Of a stretch of DNA of 48,221 bases, positions 8,897-17,364 are shown piece after piece (within the stretch, counting starts at the first letter, position 1; every line of letters begins with the position of its first letter). The position numbers and the translations under genes were made by a program. The DNA comes from Acholeplasmatales bacterium (GTDB lineage Bacteria; Bacillota_I; Bacilli_A; Acholeplasmatales; Anaeroplasmataceae), in assembly GCA_024698125.1 (NCBI GenBank), contig JAILRQ010000112.1, forward strand, positions 1 to 48,221. The letters are read 5' to 3'. Below the pieces are notes generated by a model. The model had not been told where the DNA came from. It ran no database searches and saw nothing but the letters and a program-made list of their open reading frames with translations.

Positions 8897-8924
8897 ATTA
8901 TATCATAGAAAAATTCAATTGCAA
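8897..8924 (-). promoter_or_regulatory. Promoter of the small membrane protein gene
   Basis: TTGCAA (8919-8924) and TATAAT (8897-8902) are separated by 16 bp on the minus strand. The predicted transcription start near 8890 decides for the GTG start at 8880. Confidence 0.65.
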
Positions 8925-8948
8925 AATAAAATGAGGGTTTCCCCTCAT
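8923..8948 (-). terminator. Intrinsic terminator of ssb
   Basis: ATGAGGG/CCCTCAT stem with a four-base loop, followed on the minus strand by a U-rich run. It starts at the ssb stop codon. Confidence 0.85.
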
Positions 8949-8949
8949 C

Positions 8950-9288
8950 TTATTCCTCAAGAGATTGCTTATTAAGAGATAGGAAAAGTACACGTTCTGC
9001 TACTACCTCTTGAGTATAGATATTTTTTCCATTAATATCCTCTTTTCTAGTTTGAAGTCTTCCCTTAACAGCTAGGGCATCACCCTTTCTAGCATGCTCA
9101 GCAACACTTCCGACAAAAGGCTCCCATAAGGAGATATTAATAAAATCGGCATCATAAGTATTTGTTTGAGGATTTTTAAATGAACGAGTAACGGCTAATG
9201 TCATAGTTGATACATCCTTACCATTCTCAGTCTTTCTAACCTCAATATCACGTACTAAGCGCCCTACAAGAAACACATAATTATACAA
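8950..9288 (-). CDS. ssb: Single-stranded DNA-binding protein, short SsbB-like form
   Basis: A 112-residue OB-fold protein that binds single-stranded DNA. The fold is clear from V-G-R-L-V-R-D-I-E-V at the N-terminus, the F-I-N-I-S-L-W core strand (about 49-55) and K-G-D-A-L-A-V-K-G-R-L-Q-T-R. It ends after the OB fold. The acidic D-D-x-P-F tail used by replicative SSB to recruit partners is absent, so it resembles B. subtilis SsbB (about 113 residues) rather than SsbA. The start is a TTG at 9288, chosen because a full AAAGGAGG site lies 7 bases upstream. It is transcribed alone. Confidence 0.9.
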   Translation of the reverse strand: MYNYVFLVGRLVRDIEVRKTENGKDVSTMTLAVTRSFKNPQTNTYDADFINISLWEPFVGSVAEHARKGDALAVKGRLQTRKEDINGKNIYTQEVVAERVLFLSLNKQSLEE

Positions 9289-9332
9289 ATCAGATCCTCC
9301 TTTCCTTGAAAAATATAATAATTTATTTTACT

Positions 9333-9363
9333 AAAAAATAAAAACGACCAATTAAGGTCGTTT
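9333..9363 (-). terminator. Intrinsic terminator of the yfmF-yfmH unit
   Basis: AACGACC/GGTCGTT stem with a six-base loop and a long U-rich tract on the minus strand. It lies about 110 bases after the yfmH stop. The rest of 9289-9473 holds the ssb ribosome binding site and AT-rich DNA with no clear promoter. Confidence 0.75.
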
Positions 9364-9473
9364 CATTATTCATTGATTGCATAAATAAAATGATTTTTAT
9401 AAATGCTTAATTCAATTTTAAATTAATAAATAATTGTTACTTCTACTTTTTTCAAAGGATTAATATAAATCCT

Positions 9474-10718
9474 TTATTTCATAAAGATTTTAACCTTTAT
9501 AGCATTCTTATAAAAATTAAATGCGTTATAAACATCATCAAGAGTGACATTATTAATAAGCTCTGGAATTTTAATAAAATCCTCATGCATTGCCATCTTA
9601 AATGCCATACTTTCAGCAAGTACAGAGATATTATCTCCAATAGAATATGTACCACCTAGATAATATCTTTTAAATAGAATTAAATCCTCTTCGTTCATTT
9701 GCTTAATATCAAAGGATTCTAAATTATCTAGGATGTTTTGAAGCATTACATCAGCCTCTTCATCCTCAATGGATACAACTCCATATAGCATATCCTCCTC
9801 ATGGAAGACTGTTACATCAAGAGAGGTATTAATTAATCCCTCATTAAGCATTTTAAGCCTGTTATCTCCTGATGAGGAATACATATAATAGAATAATGCC
9901 TGGAAGTTAAAGAAATCAGCCTCTGTTGATTCCATCATCTTAAAGCCTATTGAAGCCTTTGGAATCTCTATATTCTGATTATTTATAACAAAGGATTCCT
10001 CCTTTGCTTGATTACTTAAAAGATGAATTAAACCACATGGCTCATTCTTATAATCTAAAAAGTAATTATTAACCTCCTTATAAACCAGATCAAAATCTAC
10101 ATCACCTACAACTATAAGTGACATATTAGATGGCTTATAGAAGGCATTGTATCCATCATATAGATCCTCTGGCTTAAAGGACTTAATATCCTCTTCACTA
10201 CCAAGCACTGAATCTACTCTTGCACTACCCTTATATAAAAGCTCTACCATCTTTATATCATACCAATAGTAAGGATCCTCCTCCTTACGACTCTTCTCCT
10301 CAAGGATTATTGGTATTTCCTTATCAAGTGAAGGCTTGTTAAAATATGGATGCAGCACAAAATCAAAGGTTTTAAGCATTGGCTTTATAATATCATTTGG
10401 TGTTTGGAAGTGATAGCAGGTAAAGTTGGTTGTTGTAAATGCATTAGCGTCAACTCCCATCATTGAAAGCTCTCTGAATGCATCACTTCCATCACTATTT
10501 TCATATATCTTATGCTCAATTGCATGAGCTATACCACTTTTTAGGTGGTATTCCAAAGAATTATAGGTAAAGTCCTTATAATTAGATCCAAATCCTACTG
10601 TAAGAAAGACTGCCTTATTTATAAATCCCTTTTTTCTTACAAATCTAATGTTAAGCCCACAATCTAATACCTTATCATAATATTCTAGGTTAAAAGCCTT
10701 GTTCTCTATAAATCTCAT
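9474..10718 (-). CDS. yfmH: M16 (pitrilysin) family metallopeptidase, YfmH-like
   Basis: A 414-residue M16 peptidase. The inverted zinc motif H-x-x-E-H is intact at H65-A-I-E68-H69, with the downstream glutamate provided by the E-E-K-S-R-K-E-E-D region about 75 residues later. It therefore looks catalytically competent. It overlaps the neighbouring yfmF by four bases (ATGA). In B. subtilis the YfmF/YfmH pair is required for 5-aminopentanol modification of elongation factor P, and the adjacent arrangement here matches. The partner lacks the motif, as in other M16 heterodimers where one subunit is active and one shapes the chamber. Confidence 0.88.
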   Translation of the reverse strand: MRFIENKAFNLEYYDKVLDCGLNIRFVRKKGFINKAVFLTVGFGSNYKDFTYNSLEYHLKSGIAHAIEHKIYENSDGSDAFRELSMMGVDANAFTTTNFTCYHFQTPNDIIKPMLKTFDFVLHPYFNKPSLDKEIPIILEEKSRKEEDPYYWYDIKMVELLYKGSARVDSVLGSEEDIKSFKPEDLYDGYNAFYKPSNMSLIVVGDVDFDLVYKEVNNYFLDYKNEPCGLIHLLSNQAKEESFVINNQNIEIPKASIGFKMMESTEADFFNFQALFYYMYSSSGDNRLKMLNEGLINTSLDVTVFHEEDMLYGVVSIEDEEADVMLQNILDNLESFDIKQMNEEDLILFKRYYLGGTYSIGDNISVLAESMAFKMAMHEDFIKIPELINNVTLDDVYNAFNFYKNAIKVKIFMK

Positions 10719-11944
10719 TCTAATATACCTCTAAAGCAATATCTTAAAACTGGGGCTAGGGACTTGGCAGCCTTAACGATATCCTCTCTTTTAATCTTTT
10801 TATAAAGGCTTATAATATCATCTATTGTATAATCAATTCCATATGTAAGCTTCTTACTCTTATGAATCACATTATTTGTAAATGAATCATATCTTTTAAG
10901 CATTCTATTTATAGAAAGAGCTCTTGCGCTTTCCATAAGCTCATCACTAAAATTATTATTTTTTATATCATTTATAATAGAGTCTACAAGCTCCATTATT
11001 TCTTTAGTATTTTCCTTTTTATGCTCACAGGCTACTGTGACAAATGATGTTTGAGAATTATACTGACATTTAATGTTATAGCATAAGCCTCTCTTCTCTC
11101 TTATTTCATTAAAGAATAGAGATGTTGCGTCTCCTGCAAGCATTCTTGATAGCATTGATAGGGCCAGGCTTTCAAGCTTATCTATTTCAAAGACTCCAGT
11201 ATAATAGGCCATTCTAAGATATGACTCATAGCCTTTATAATCATCTGTTTTTTCAATAATATTTGCTGGAAGCTTATATTCCCATCTTGGATTTAGGCAA
11301 ATCTTATCATTATAGCTATCAATTAATGCTCTATCATTATCACTAAGATTTCCATATACCCTTATGATTAAGTCATCGCACTCAATCATATGCCTATATT
11401 CCTTAACTAAATCAGCATTAGTTATTTTTTTAACATCCTCTAGAGCTCCATCAGAATCAATATATCCTCCCATATGCTTATATAGTAGGGCTCTTGCGTT
11501 TATATAGGATTGAAATCCCTTATCCTCTAAATCAGATAGTATATTATCATATAGCTCATCCTGCTGCTGGTTAAATATCAATTCATCAAAATGATTGTCT
11601 ATAATAAGCGGGTTATATACAATCTCTTTAAAGATATCAACGCAGTCCTTAAAGGTATATTTGTTATCATTTAGGCTATTTGGATTTATAAAATCCATGT
11701 AAAAGCTTAAGCCTAAATGGTTATCTGATTCAAGGTTTGTAACACTAACCTGAGCTCCATATAGCCTATCAAGTGCCTTACATAGTAAGGCATTGTTTGG
11801 ATATTTCTTACAAGCCATTACTAAAAGGTAGGATAATAGGGCTCTTGTTGTGGCATGACGCTGTGTATCCTTTTTGCTTAAAAATAAATATTCAATTCTT
11901 AAAATATTACGTTTGTTTTTATCATCTAGAATTGTTAATTTCAT
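10715..11944 (-). CDS. yfmF: M16 family peptidase-like protein, non-catalytic partner, YfmF-like
   Basis: A 409-residue M16-fold protein. The expected H-x-x-E-H motif near residue 60 is missing, while the late R-E-K-R-G-L-C-Y block characteristic of M16 C-terminal domains is present (about residue 280). This makes it the inactive subunit of a heterodimer with the active peptidase encoded next. The start is placed at the ATG at 11944; an in-frame TTG at 11962 lies inside the deoD terminator. The ribosome binding site (AAAGAGA) is weak. No separate promoter is seen in the 40 bases before it, so expression may depend on read-through from deoD. Confidence 0.85.
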   Translation of the reverse strand: MKLTILDDKNKRNILRIEYLFLSKKDTQRHATTRALLSYLLVMACKKYPNNALLCKALDRLYGAQVSVTNLESDNHLGLSFYMDFINPNSLNDNKYTFKDCVDIFKEIVYNPLIIDNHFDELIFNQQQDELYDNILSDLEDKGFQSYINARALLYKHMGGYIDSDGALEDVKKITNADLVKEYRHMIECDDLIIRVYGNLSDNDRALIDSYNDKICLNPRWEYKLPANIIEKTDDYKGYESYLRMAYYTGVFEIDKLESLALSMLSRMLAGDATSLFFNEIREKRGLCYNIKCQYNSQTSFVTVACEHKKENTKEIMELVDSIINDIKNNNFSDELMESARALSINRMLKRYDSFTNNVIHKSKKLTYGIDYTIDDIISLYKKIKREDIVKAAKSLAPVLRYCFRGILE

Positions 11945-11960
11945 AATTTCTCTTTCTAAC

Positions 11961-11988
11961 AAAAAAGGAATTGCTCATTCCTTTTTTA
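11961..11988 (-). terminator. Intrinsic terminator after deoD (leaky?)
   Basis: AAAAAAGGAAT/ATTCCTTTTTT-type stem with a four-base loop, with U tracts on both strands. It overlaps the deoD stop codon and lies only 17 bases before the yfmF start, so partial read-through is likely. Confidence 0.75.
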
Positions 11989-12702
11989 TAAGTTAATATT
12001 TAATGCCATTTCAATCATTGCAGTAAACTTAGTTTCTCTTTCATCAGGACTCATTTCCTCTTCATAGCAGAATGAATCTGATACTGTTAAAAGACAACCT
12101 GCATTCTTATTTAAGGCCTTTGCTATTGTAAATAAGGCAAATGATTCCATTTCAACAGCCTTACATCCTCTTCCCTTTACATCATCAAGATATGACTTTT
12201 CAAGGTGATAGAATAAATCTGATGAATGGATACAGCACTTTTCATATTTTATTCCAAGCTCCTCTGCAGAAGCCTCTAGAGCATCTACTACAGACTCTGT
12301 TGGATATGCATAGTCATCATAATCATTATTGAACACTACTGCATAATTTGAATCAGTGTAGCACTTATCTACAAGTATTATATCGTATAGATTTAAATCT
12401 GGAGTATATCCTCCACAAGATCCGATTCTGATTATTGTTTTTACATCATAATACTTATAAAGCTCATAGGCATAAATACCAATAGATGGCATACCCATTC
12501 CTGATGCCATAACAGAAATCCTTCTTCCGTTATATGTACCAGTATAACCTAATACATTACGTACTGCGTTAAACTGTACTACATCCTCTAAATATTTATC
12601 TGCTATAAACTTCGCTCTAAGCGGATCTCCAGGCATTAGTACTAAATCAGCTACTAATGACTTATCTTCGCACCCAATGTGCGGGGTAGGAATATTACTC
12701 AT
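11986..12702 (-). CDS. deoD: Purine nucleoside phosphorylase DeoD
   Basis: A 238-residue hexameric-type purine nucleoside phosphorylase that splits purine (deoxy)ribonucleosides with phosphate. The phosphate-binding G-D-P-L-R motif (about residues 25-29), V-R-N-V-L-G-Y-T-G, G-M-G-M-P-S and the catalytic Asp in V-S-D-S-F are intact. Length matches the family (about 235-240). Its start overlaps the end of deoC by eight bases, so the two salvage genes are co-translated. Deoxyribose-1-phosphate made here would need a DeoB-type mutase, not seen in this window, to reach DeoC; the phosphohexomutase further upstream is a different enzyme. Confidence 0.96.
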   Translation of the reverse strand: MSNIPTPHIGCEDKSLVADLVLMPGDPLRAKFIADKYLEDVVQFNAVRNVLGYTGTYNGRRISVMASGMGMPSIGIYAYELYKYYDVKTIIRIGSCGGYTPDLNLYDIILVDKCYTDSNYAVVFNNDYDDYAYPTESVVDALEASAEELGIKYEKCCIHSSDLFYHLEKSYLDDVKGRGCKAVEMESFALFTIAKALNKNAGCLLTVSDSFCYEEEMSPDERETKFTAMIEMALNINL

Positions 12703-13351
12703 TTTCTTTATTGCCCTCCATAATTTCTATACCACTTGATGTACCGATACGTGTAGCACCGGCCTCAACCATTCTTTTATAATCGTCGTATGAATGAATA
12801 CCACCTGAGGCCTTAACACCCATACTATCTCCAACTGTTTTTGACATTAAGGCTACAGCCTCTACTGTAGCTCCCTTTGTACCAAAGCCAGTTGATGTCT
12901 TTACAAAGTCAGCACCAGCCTTTAATGCCATCTTTGAGCACTCTACTATCTCCTCATCTGTAAGATAGCATGTCTCAAGAATAACCTTAACTGTAGTACC
13001 TCCTGCCGCATCAACTACTGCAAGTATATCCTGATATACTCCCTCATAGTTATGCTCCTTTGCAAGACCAATATTTATTACCATATCTACCTCATCAGCA
13101 CCATCTGCTATAGCACGTGTTGTTTCATATGCCTTGCAGTCTGAAGTATTGGCACCTAGTGGGAAGCCAATAACTGTGCAGATTAATACATCTGACCCAT
13201 GAAGTAGCTCCTTTGCAAGACTAACTCTTGCAGGATTTACACATACACTCTTGAAATTATATTTATAGGCCTCATTGCAAAGCTTTAAAATATCTTCTCT
13301 TGTAGCATAAGCCTTTAGAAGTGTATGATCGATAAGCTTAGTATCAACCAT
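12695..13351 (-). CDS. deoC: Deoxyribose-phosphate aldolase DeoC
   Basis: A 218-residue TIM-barrel aldolase that cleaves 2-deoxyribose-5-phosphate to acetaldehyde and glyceraldehyde-3-phosphate. The Schiff-base lysine is K151 in G-A-D-F-V-K-T-S-T-G-F-G. The acidic D-E-V-D-M-V block (86-91) and the late V-K-A-S-G-G lysine are present. The start is the ATG at 13351, preceded by a perfect GGAGG 7 bases upstream, rather than an in-frame TTG at 13372. The acetaldehyde released could be reduced to ethanol by AdhE, also encoded in this window. It follows the hypothetical gene by 10 bases. Confidence 0.97.
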   Translation of the reverse strand: MVDTKLIDHTLLKAYATREDILKLCNEAYKYNFKSVCVNPARVSLAKELLHGSDVLICTVIGFPLGANTSDCKAYETTRAIADGADEVDMVINIGLAKEHNYEGVYQDILAVVDAAGGTTVKVILETCYLTDEEIVECSKMALKAGADFVKTSTGFGTKGATVEAVALMSKTVGDSMGVKASGGIHSYDDYKRMVEAGATRIGTSSGIEIMEGNKENE

Positions 13352-13361
13352 TATAATCCTC

Positions 13362-14222
13362 CTATATATCAAGGATATCCTTTAGCTCAATTTCCTTTAA
13401 GGCAATTTGAGGCTCAGGATATTTACCCTTAGTTATATTTTTTCTAACCTTCTTAACACTCTTTGGGTTAAGCATATATATTGTGAACAATCCAGAATCA
13501 ATAACCTCTAAGAACTTACCTATGTTTTTCATAAGTAGGCTAAAGCTTATTATCTTTCTTATGATTCCGTCGTCATAAATAAATAGCTGAGCATCAGCTG
13601 GAATAATGAAGGGATTTAAGCCATCCCATTTAGCCGCAACGAAAGCATTTCTTGATGCTGGCTTACGGTAGAACTCAAACTCTACAGGCTCAGCATTATC
13701 ATCTCGATACATTTCCCTTAGATGATTCTTCTGCTCGATATACTGATAAACATGCTCTAGTGTTGTAGCATCCATCTTAGAATAATCCATGAACTCATCC
13801 TCATGCTTATTCTTATAAGCTTGCTTGATCATTTGATATGCCTTAACACAGGTTTGTCTCTTAAATGGCAATGCGTCACTAAATGTTTCATTATAAACCA
13901 TAAGATTATATCTCTTACACATTGTTTCAACAATGTTTAAGATCTTATTTAGCTTATATGAAGGATATAGTAGCTCAATCTCAACTCTAATATTAACATC
14001 CAAGTATTGTGGAGATATTTGCGTTGAGTTTATTACTGATTTATCACCAATAATAAATTGCGCCTTAAGATTTATATCTTCATTATCGTAATATGCAATT
14101 TTTTCAGCTTCTCTAGTTTCCATATCTAAAGTGATGTATTTTGTCTCATTTAGATATTCAAGCAAATCGGCTCTATCGAAGTTTCTGGTATTTTCTTTAA
14201 AGAAATAGTATTTGAACTTCAT
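13362..14222 (-). CDS. Hypothetical protein heading the deoC-deoD operon
   Basis: I do not recognise this 286-residue protein. No signal peptide or membrane segment is evident. It is mixed alpha/beta in composition, with an N-terminal region rich in Tyr, Phe and Lys and a middle Lys/Tyr/His helix-forming part (about 140-185). Its C-terminus is basic (K-S-V-K-K-V-R-K). I favour the ATG at 14222; a GTG at 14234 is directly next to the AAGGG site and so less likely. A clear promoter precedes it and deoC follows 10 bases after, so it is the first gene of the nucleoside-salvage operon. A role tied to nucleosides is only a guess from position. Confidence 0.75.
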   Translation of the reverse strand: MKFKYYFFKENTRNFDRADLLEYLNETKYITLDMETREAEKIAYYDNEDINLKAQFIIGDKSVINSTQISPQYLDVNIRVEIELLYPSYKLNKILNIVETMCKRYNLMVYNETFSDALPFKRQTCVKAYQMIKQAYKNKHEDEFMDYSKMDATTLEHVYQYIEQKNHLREMYRDDNAEPVEFEFYRKPASRNAFVAAKWDGLNPFIIPADAQLFIYDDGIIRKIISFSLLMKNIGKFLEVIDSGLFTIYMLNPKSVKKVRKNITKGKYPEPQIALKEIELKDILDI

Positions 14223-14246
14223 AAACTTGCACACCCTTCACCTTAT

Positions 14247-14275
14247 ATTATAATCTATTTATTTTCAAAACTCAA
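14247..14275 (-). promoter_or_regulatory. Promoter of the hypothetical-deoC-deoD operon
   Basis: TTGAGT (14270-14275) and TATAAT (14247-14252) are 17 bp apart on the minus strand. An inverted repeat (14280-14298) lies directly upstream of the -35 box. Confidence 0.75.
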
Positions 14276-14279
14276 CATT

Positions 14280-14298
14280 TATACTATTTTATAGTATA
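14280..14298. repeat. Inverted repeat next to the deo operon promoter, possible operator
   Basis: TATACTA (14280-14286) and TAGTATA (14292-14298) are perfect 7-base arms around a 5-base AT spacer, five bases upstream of the -35 box. Position fits a regulator site, but the AT-rich composition makes chance plausible. Confidence 0.35.
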
Positions 14299-14299
14299 C

Positions 14300-14323
14300 A
14301 AAAAGAGCCACAGCTGTGGCTCT
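14300..14323 (-). terminator. Intrinsic terminator of ileS
   Basis: A 20-base perfect palindrome with AGAGCCACAG/CTGTGGCTCT arms, followed on the minus strand by five U, 12 bases after the ileS stop. Confidence 0.88.
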
Positions 14324-14335
14324 AATTCAATATTT

Positions 14336-17062
14336 TTACTTATTTAGATTGTCAACAATCTTACGGCAGCGAGGGCATAGCTCTCCCTCATCTACTTCTG
14401 GAACGATTGCCCAGCAACGAGCACATACATATCCCTTAGCAGGCTCTACTGCAACATCAAACTTATCTCCAGCCTTTTCCTCATATTGAGAAACGATTAG
14501 GATTTGTCCAATATTTGAGTTTAAAGCATCGAAGCACTCCTTTGCTTCCTTATCAAGAGTTACTGTAACCTTAGCATTAAAGCTCTTTCCAATAACCTTT
14601 GCGGCTCTAGCGTCCTCAAGAGCCTTATTGATTTGATCACGATACTTCATGAACTTATCAAATGAAGACTCAAGAGCCTTCATCTCCTCAGTAATTGCTG
14701 ATACCTTTGGCATACGAGTTAGATATACATCCTCTGCCTCTCCAAATCCTGATGCATCATATGCCTCAGACATTGTATGAGGGATAATTGGTGATAATAC
14801 CTTAATTAAGGCGTCACAAATATAATAGAATACTGTTTGAGTTGATAATCTTTCCTTTGAAGCTGGATCCTCAATATATAGAATATCCTTAGTGAAGTCT
14901 AGGTAGAATGCACTTAATGTAGTTGATACATAAGCCATAGTCTCCTTATAAACATCATTGAAATCAAACTCATCATAGCAATCATAAACCTTTTGGATGT
15001 ACTCTTGAAGCTTGATATACATATACTTATCAACTGGCTTTAGCTCATCATATGATAAAGCCTTAGACTTATCAAAATCAGAAATGTTTGTTAATAAGAA
15101 CTTTAATGTATTACGAATCTTACGGTAAGACTCAGATACCTGCTTTAGTAGATCCATTGACATAGGCATATCTGCTCTATACTCAACTGATGCTACCCAT
15201 AAACGAAGGATATCTGCACCATATTGGTTACATACCTTATTAGGGTCAACAGTATTACCTAAAGACTTACTCATCTTTCTTCCTTGTCCATCAAGTGTAA
15301 ATCCATGAGATACTACATTCTTATATGGAGCAACTCCTGTAGTTGCAACTCCTGTAATAATTGAAGAGTTGAACCATCCTCTATATTGGTCAGAACCCTC
15401 AAGATATAGATCAGCTGGGTACTTAAGACCACGACGAGCCATTAATCTATGAGATGATCCTGAATCGAACCAAACGTCCATAATGTCATTTTCCTTCTTG
15501 AAAATTCCATTAGGTGATCCTGGGTTAGTATATCCCTCTGGAAGTAGGTCCTTAGCCTCACGCTCGAACCATACATTTGATCCATACTTTCCAAATAGGT
15601 CAGCAACATGCTTTAATACATCCTGGTCAAGGATTGCATCTCCATTCTCACAATAGAAAATAGGAATTGGAACTCCCCAAACTCTTTGACGAGAAATACA
15701 CCAGTCATGTCTATCCTTAATCATGTTAGAGATACGTACATCTCCCCACTTTGGATTCCAGTTAACATTCTTGATTGCGTTTAAAATATCGTCCTTAATA
15801 GGATCAATTGATGCAAACCATTGTGGTGTTGCACGGAAGATTACTGGCTTCTTTGTACGCCAGTCATGAGGATAGCTGTGTGTGATAGGATCTAGTAATA
15901 ATAGGTTTCCAGAAGCCTTCATATCCTCAATAATTGGATCCTCAGATGCCTCATAGAACATACCTGCATACTTACCAGCACCCTCCATTTGCATACCCTT
16001 ATCATCGATTAATACAAGTGTATCTAGACCATAAGCCTTACCAGCCTCATAGTCCTCCTCTCCATATCCTGGAGCGATATGTACAAATCCTGTACCATCA
16101 GTTGTAGTTACATAATCAGCATTAATACATGGAGATACTCTATCATATAATGGGTGCTTATACTTAAGCTTTAATAGCTCATTACCCTTAATATTCTCTA
16201 ATACCTCTACACCCTCTAGGTTAAGCTTTTGTGCAAGAGCATCCTTAAGCTCAGATGCACAAATCATCTTACCATGGTTTGTAGTATTAATTAATACATA
16301 GTCAATTTCTGGTCCAGCAGCTACTGCAAGGTTTCCTGGAAGAGTCCAAGGTGTAGTTGTCCAAACCATAAACTTAGCATCCTTAAAATTACCCTCTCCG
16401 TTAACGATAGGTAATGTAAAATAGATAGCCTTTGATGTAATATCCTTATACTCAATCTCAGCCTCAGCTAAAGCTGACTCTGAAGATGGAGACCAGTATA
16501 CTGGCTTTAATCCCTTATAGATTAATCCTCTTTCTGCCATTTTTGCAAATACAAGGATTTGATCACGCTCAAAATCATGCTGAAGTGTTACATATGGATT
16601 ATCCCAGTCTCCTAAAACTCCAAGACGCTTAAATCCAGCCTTTTGACGCTCAACCTGCTTCCAAGCATACTCCTCACAAAGCTTACGGAACTCAGCCTTC
16701 TCCATAGTCTTACGGTTTACACCCTGCTTTTGAAGTGCTGTCTCAATAGGAAGTCCGTGTGTATCCCATCCTGGAATATATACAGACTTAAATCCCTTCA
16801 TATTCTTATAACGAACTACAAAGTCCTTTAAAATCTTATTTAAGGCATGTCCTAAATGGATATCTCCATTAGCGTATGGAGGTCCATCATGAATTGTGTA
16901 TTCCTCACAACCCTCATTTTGCTTAATAACCTTGTTATATAGGTCCATCTTATCCCATTTTTCTTGGATCTTTGGCTCCTTGTTATTAAGATTACCTCTC
17001 ATTTCAAAAGAGGTTGTACCCATAAATAAGGTATCTTTATAATCCTTCTTCTCGTTTTGCAT
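14336..17062 (-). CDS. ileS: Isoleucyl-tRNA synthetase
   Basis: A 908-residue class I aminoacyl-tRNA synthetase that charges tRNA-Ile. The HIGH motif appears as H-L-G-H (69-72) and the second signature as K-M-S-K-S. Between them lies the editing (CP1) domain with the T-T-P-W-T-L-P-G block. The C-terminus carries two C-x-x-C pairs of a zinc knuckle, typical of bacterial-type IleRS. The start is the ATG at 17062 with AAGGAGG 6 bases upstream; an in-frame extension to 17128 would run through the T-box terminator and is rejected. Expression is controlled by the T-box leader directly upstream, so it should rise when tRNA-Ile is uncharged. Confidence 0.98.
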   Translation of the reverse strand: MQNEKKDYKDTLFMGTTSFEMRGNLNNKEPKIQEKWDKMDLYNKVIKQNEGCEEYTIHDGPPYANGDIHLGHALNKILKDFVVRYKNMKGFKSVYIPGWDTHGLPIETALQKQGVNRKTMEKAEFRKLCEEYAWKQVERQKAGFKRLGVLGDWDNPYVTLQHDFERDQILVFAKMAERGLIYKGLKPVYWSPSSESALAEAEIEYKDITSKAIYFTLPIVNGEGNFKDAKFMVWTTTPWTLPGNLAVAAGPEIDYVLINTTNHGKMICASELKDALAQKLNLEGVEVLENIKGNELLKLKYKHPLYDRVSPCINADYVTTTDGTGFVHIAPGYGEEDYEAGKAYGLDTLVLIDDKGMQMEGAGKYAGMFYEASEDPIIEDMKASGNLLLLDPITHSYPHDWRTKKPVIFRATPQWFASIDPIKDDILNAIKNVNWNPKWGDVRISNMIKDRHDWCISRQRVWGVPIPIFYCENGDAILDQDVLKHVADLFGKYGSNVWFEREAKDLLPEGYTNPGSPNGIFKKENDIMDVWFDSGSSHRLMARRGLKYPADLYLEGSDQYRGWFNSSIITGVATTGVAPYKNVVSHGFTLDGQGRKMSKSLGNTVDPNKVCNQYGADILRLWVASVEYRADMPMSMDLLKQVSESYRKIRNTLKFLLTNISDFDKSKALSYDELKPVDKYMYIKLQEYIQKVYDCYDEFDFNDVYKETMAYVSTTLSAFYLDFTKDILYIEDPASKERLSTQTVFYYICDALIKVLSPIIPHTMSEAYDASGFGEAEDVYLTRMPKVSAITEEMKALESSFDKFMKYRDQINKALEDARAAKVIGKSFNAKVTVTLDKEAKECFDALNSNIGQILIVSQYEEKAGDKFDVAVEPAKGYVCARCWAIVPEVDEGELCPRCRKIVDNLNK

Positions 17063-17081
17063 AATTTCCTCCTTAAAATAT

Positions 17082-17112
17082 AAAAAAATCGTCCTTAAAT
17101 TAAGGACGATTA
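17082..17112 (-). terminator. T-box-controlled terminator of ileS
   Basis: AATCGTCCTTAA/TTAAGGACGATT stem followed by seven U on the minus strand, 20 bases before the ileS start. Its upstream half follows the T-box sequence directly, the standard terminator/antiterminator switch. Confidence 0.9.
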
Positions 17113-17315
17113 TAAACCGTGGTACCACCTTAGTTCAGGAATTAATCCTGCACTCATTAAGCCTGTAACGTAGGCATACGAGGCTTGCTTATCCCAAGCC
17201 CTCCTTTGCTAGTGATCTATAAATACTAATATTTTTAAATCTTTCACCAAATGATTTAATCTCTTTGAAATATTATTTGTATTTAACGTCTAGCATATAA
17301 CGGATTTTTTAATAC
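17082..17315 (-). promoter_or_regulatory. T-box riboswitch (tRNA-Ile sensing) of ileS
   Basis: The T-box core AAGGTGGTACCACGG is at 17117-17131 (minus strand). Its UGGU bulge matches the ACCA end expected for tRNA-Ile. Stem I can be drawn: GCTAG (17290-17294) pairs with CTAGC (17208-17212), and TAAATAC (17279-17285) pairs with GTATTTA (17220-17226). The 3' side of the loop between them reads TAGATCA, placing the specifier codon AUC (17214-17216) before a purine, as in known T-boxes. Uncharged tRNA-Ile should stabilise the antiterminator and switch ileS on. This leader fills almost all of the gap 17063-17364. Confidence 0.93.
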
Positions 17316-17321
17316 TCACCT

Positions 17322-17350
17322 ATTATACAAAATAATTAATTATTTGTAAA
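17322..17350 (-). promoter_or_regulatory. Promoter of the ileS T-box leader
   Basis: TTTACA (17345-17350) and TATAAT (17322-17327) are 17 bp apart on the minus strand. No terminator is seen between the lipoprotein gene stop (17365) and this promoter. Confidence 0.75.
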
Positions 17351-17364
17351 TAATAAAATTGAAT

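Noticed and set aside
9454-9475. AAAGGAT/ATCCTTT hairpin after yfmH as the main terminator
   Set aside because: On the minus strand it is followed by an A-rich, not U-rich, sequence. The hairpin at 9333-9363 has a proper U tract and is preferred.
17063-17128. N-terminal extension of IleS
   Set aside because: The in-frame stretch runs through the T-box terminator and has no family similarity; the ATG at 17062 has a strong ribosome binding site.
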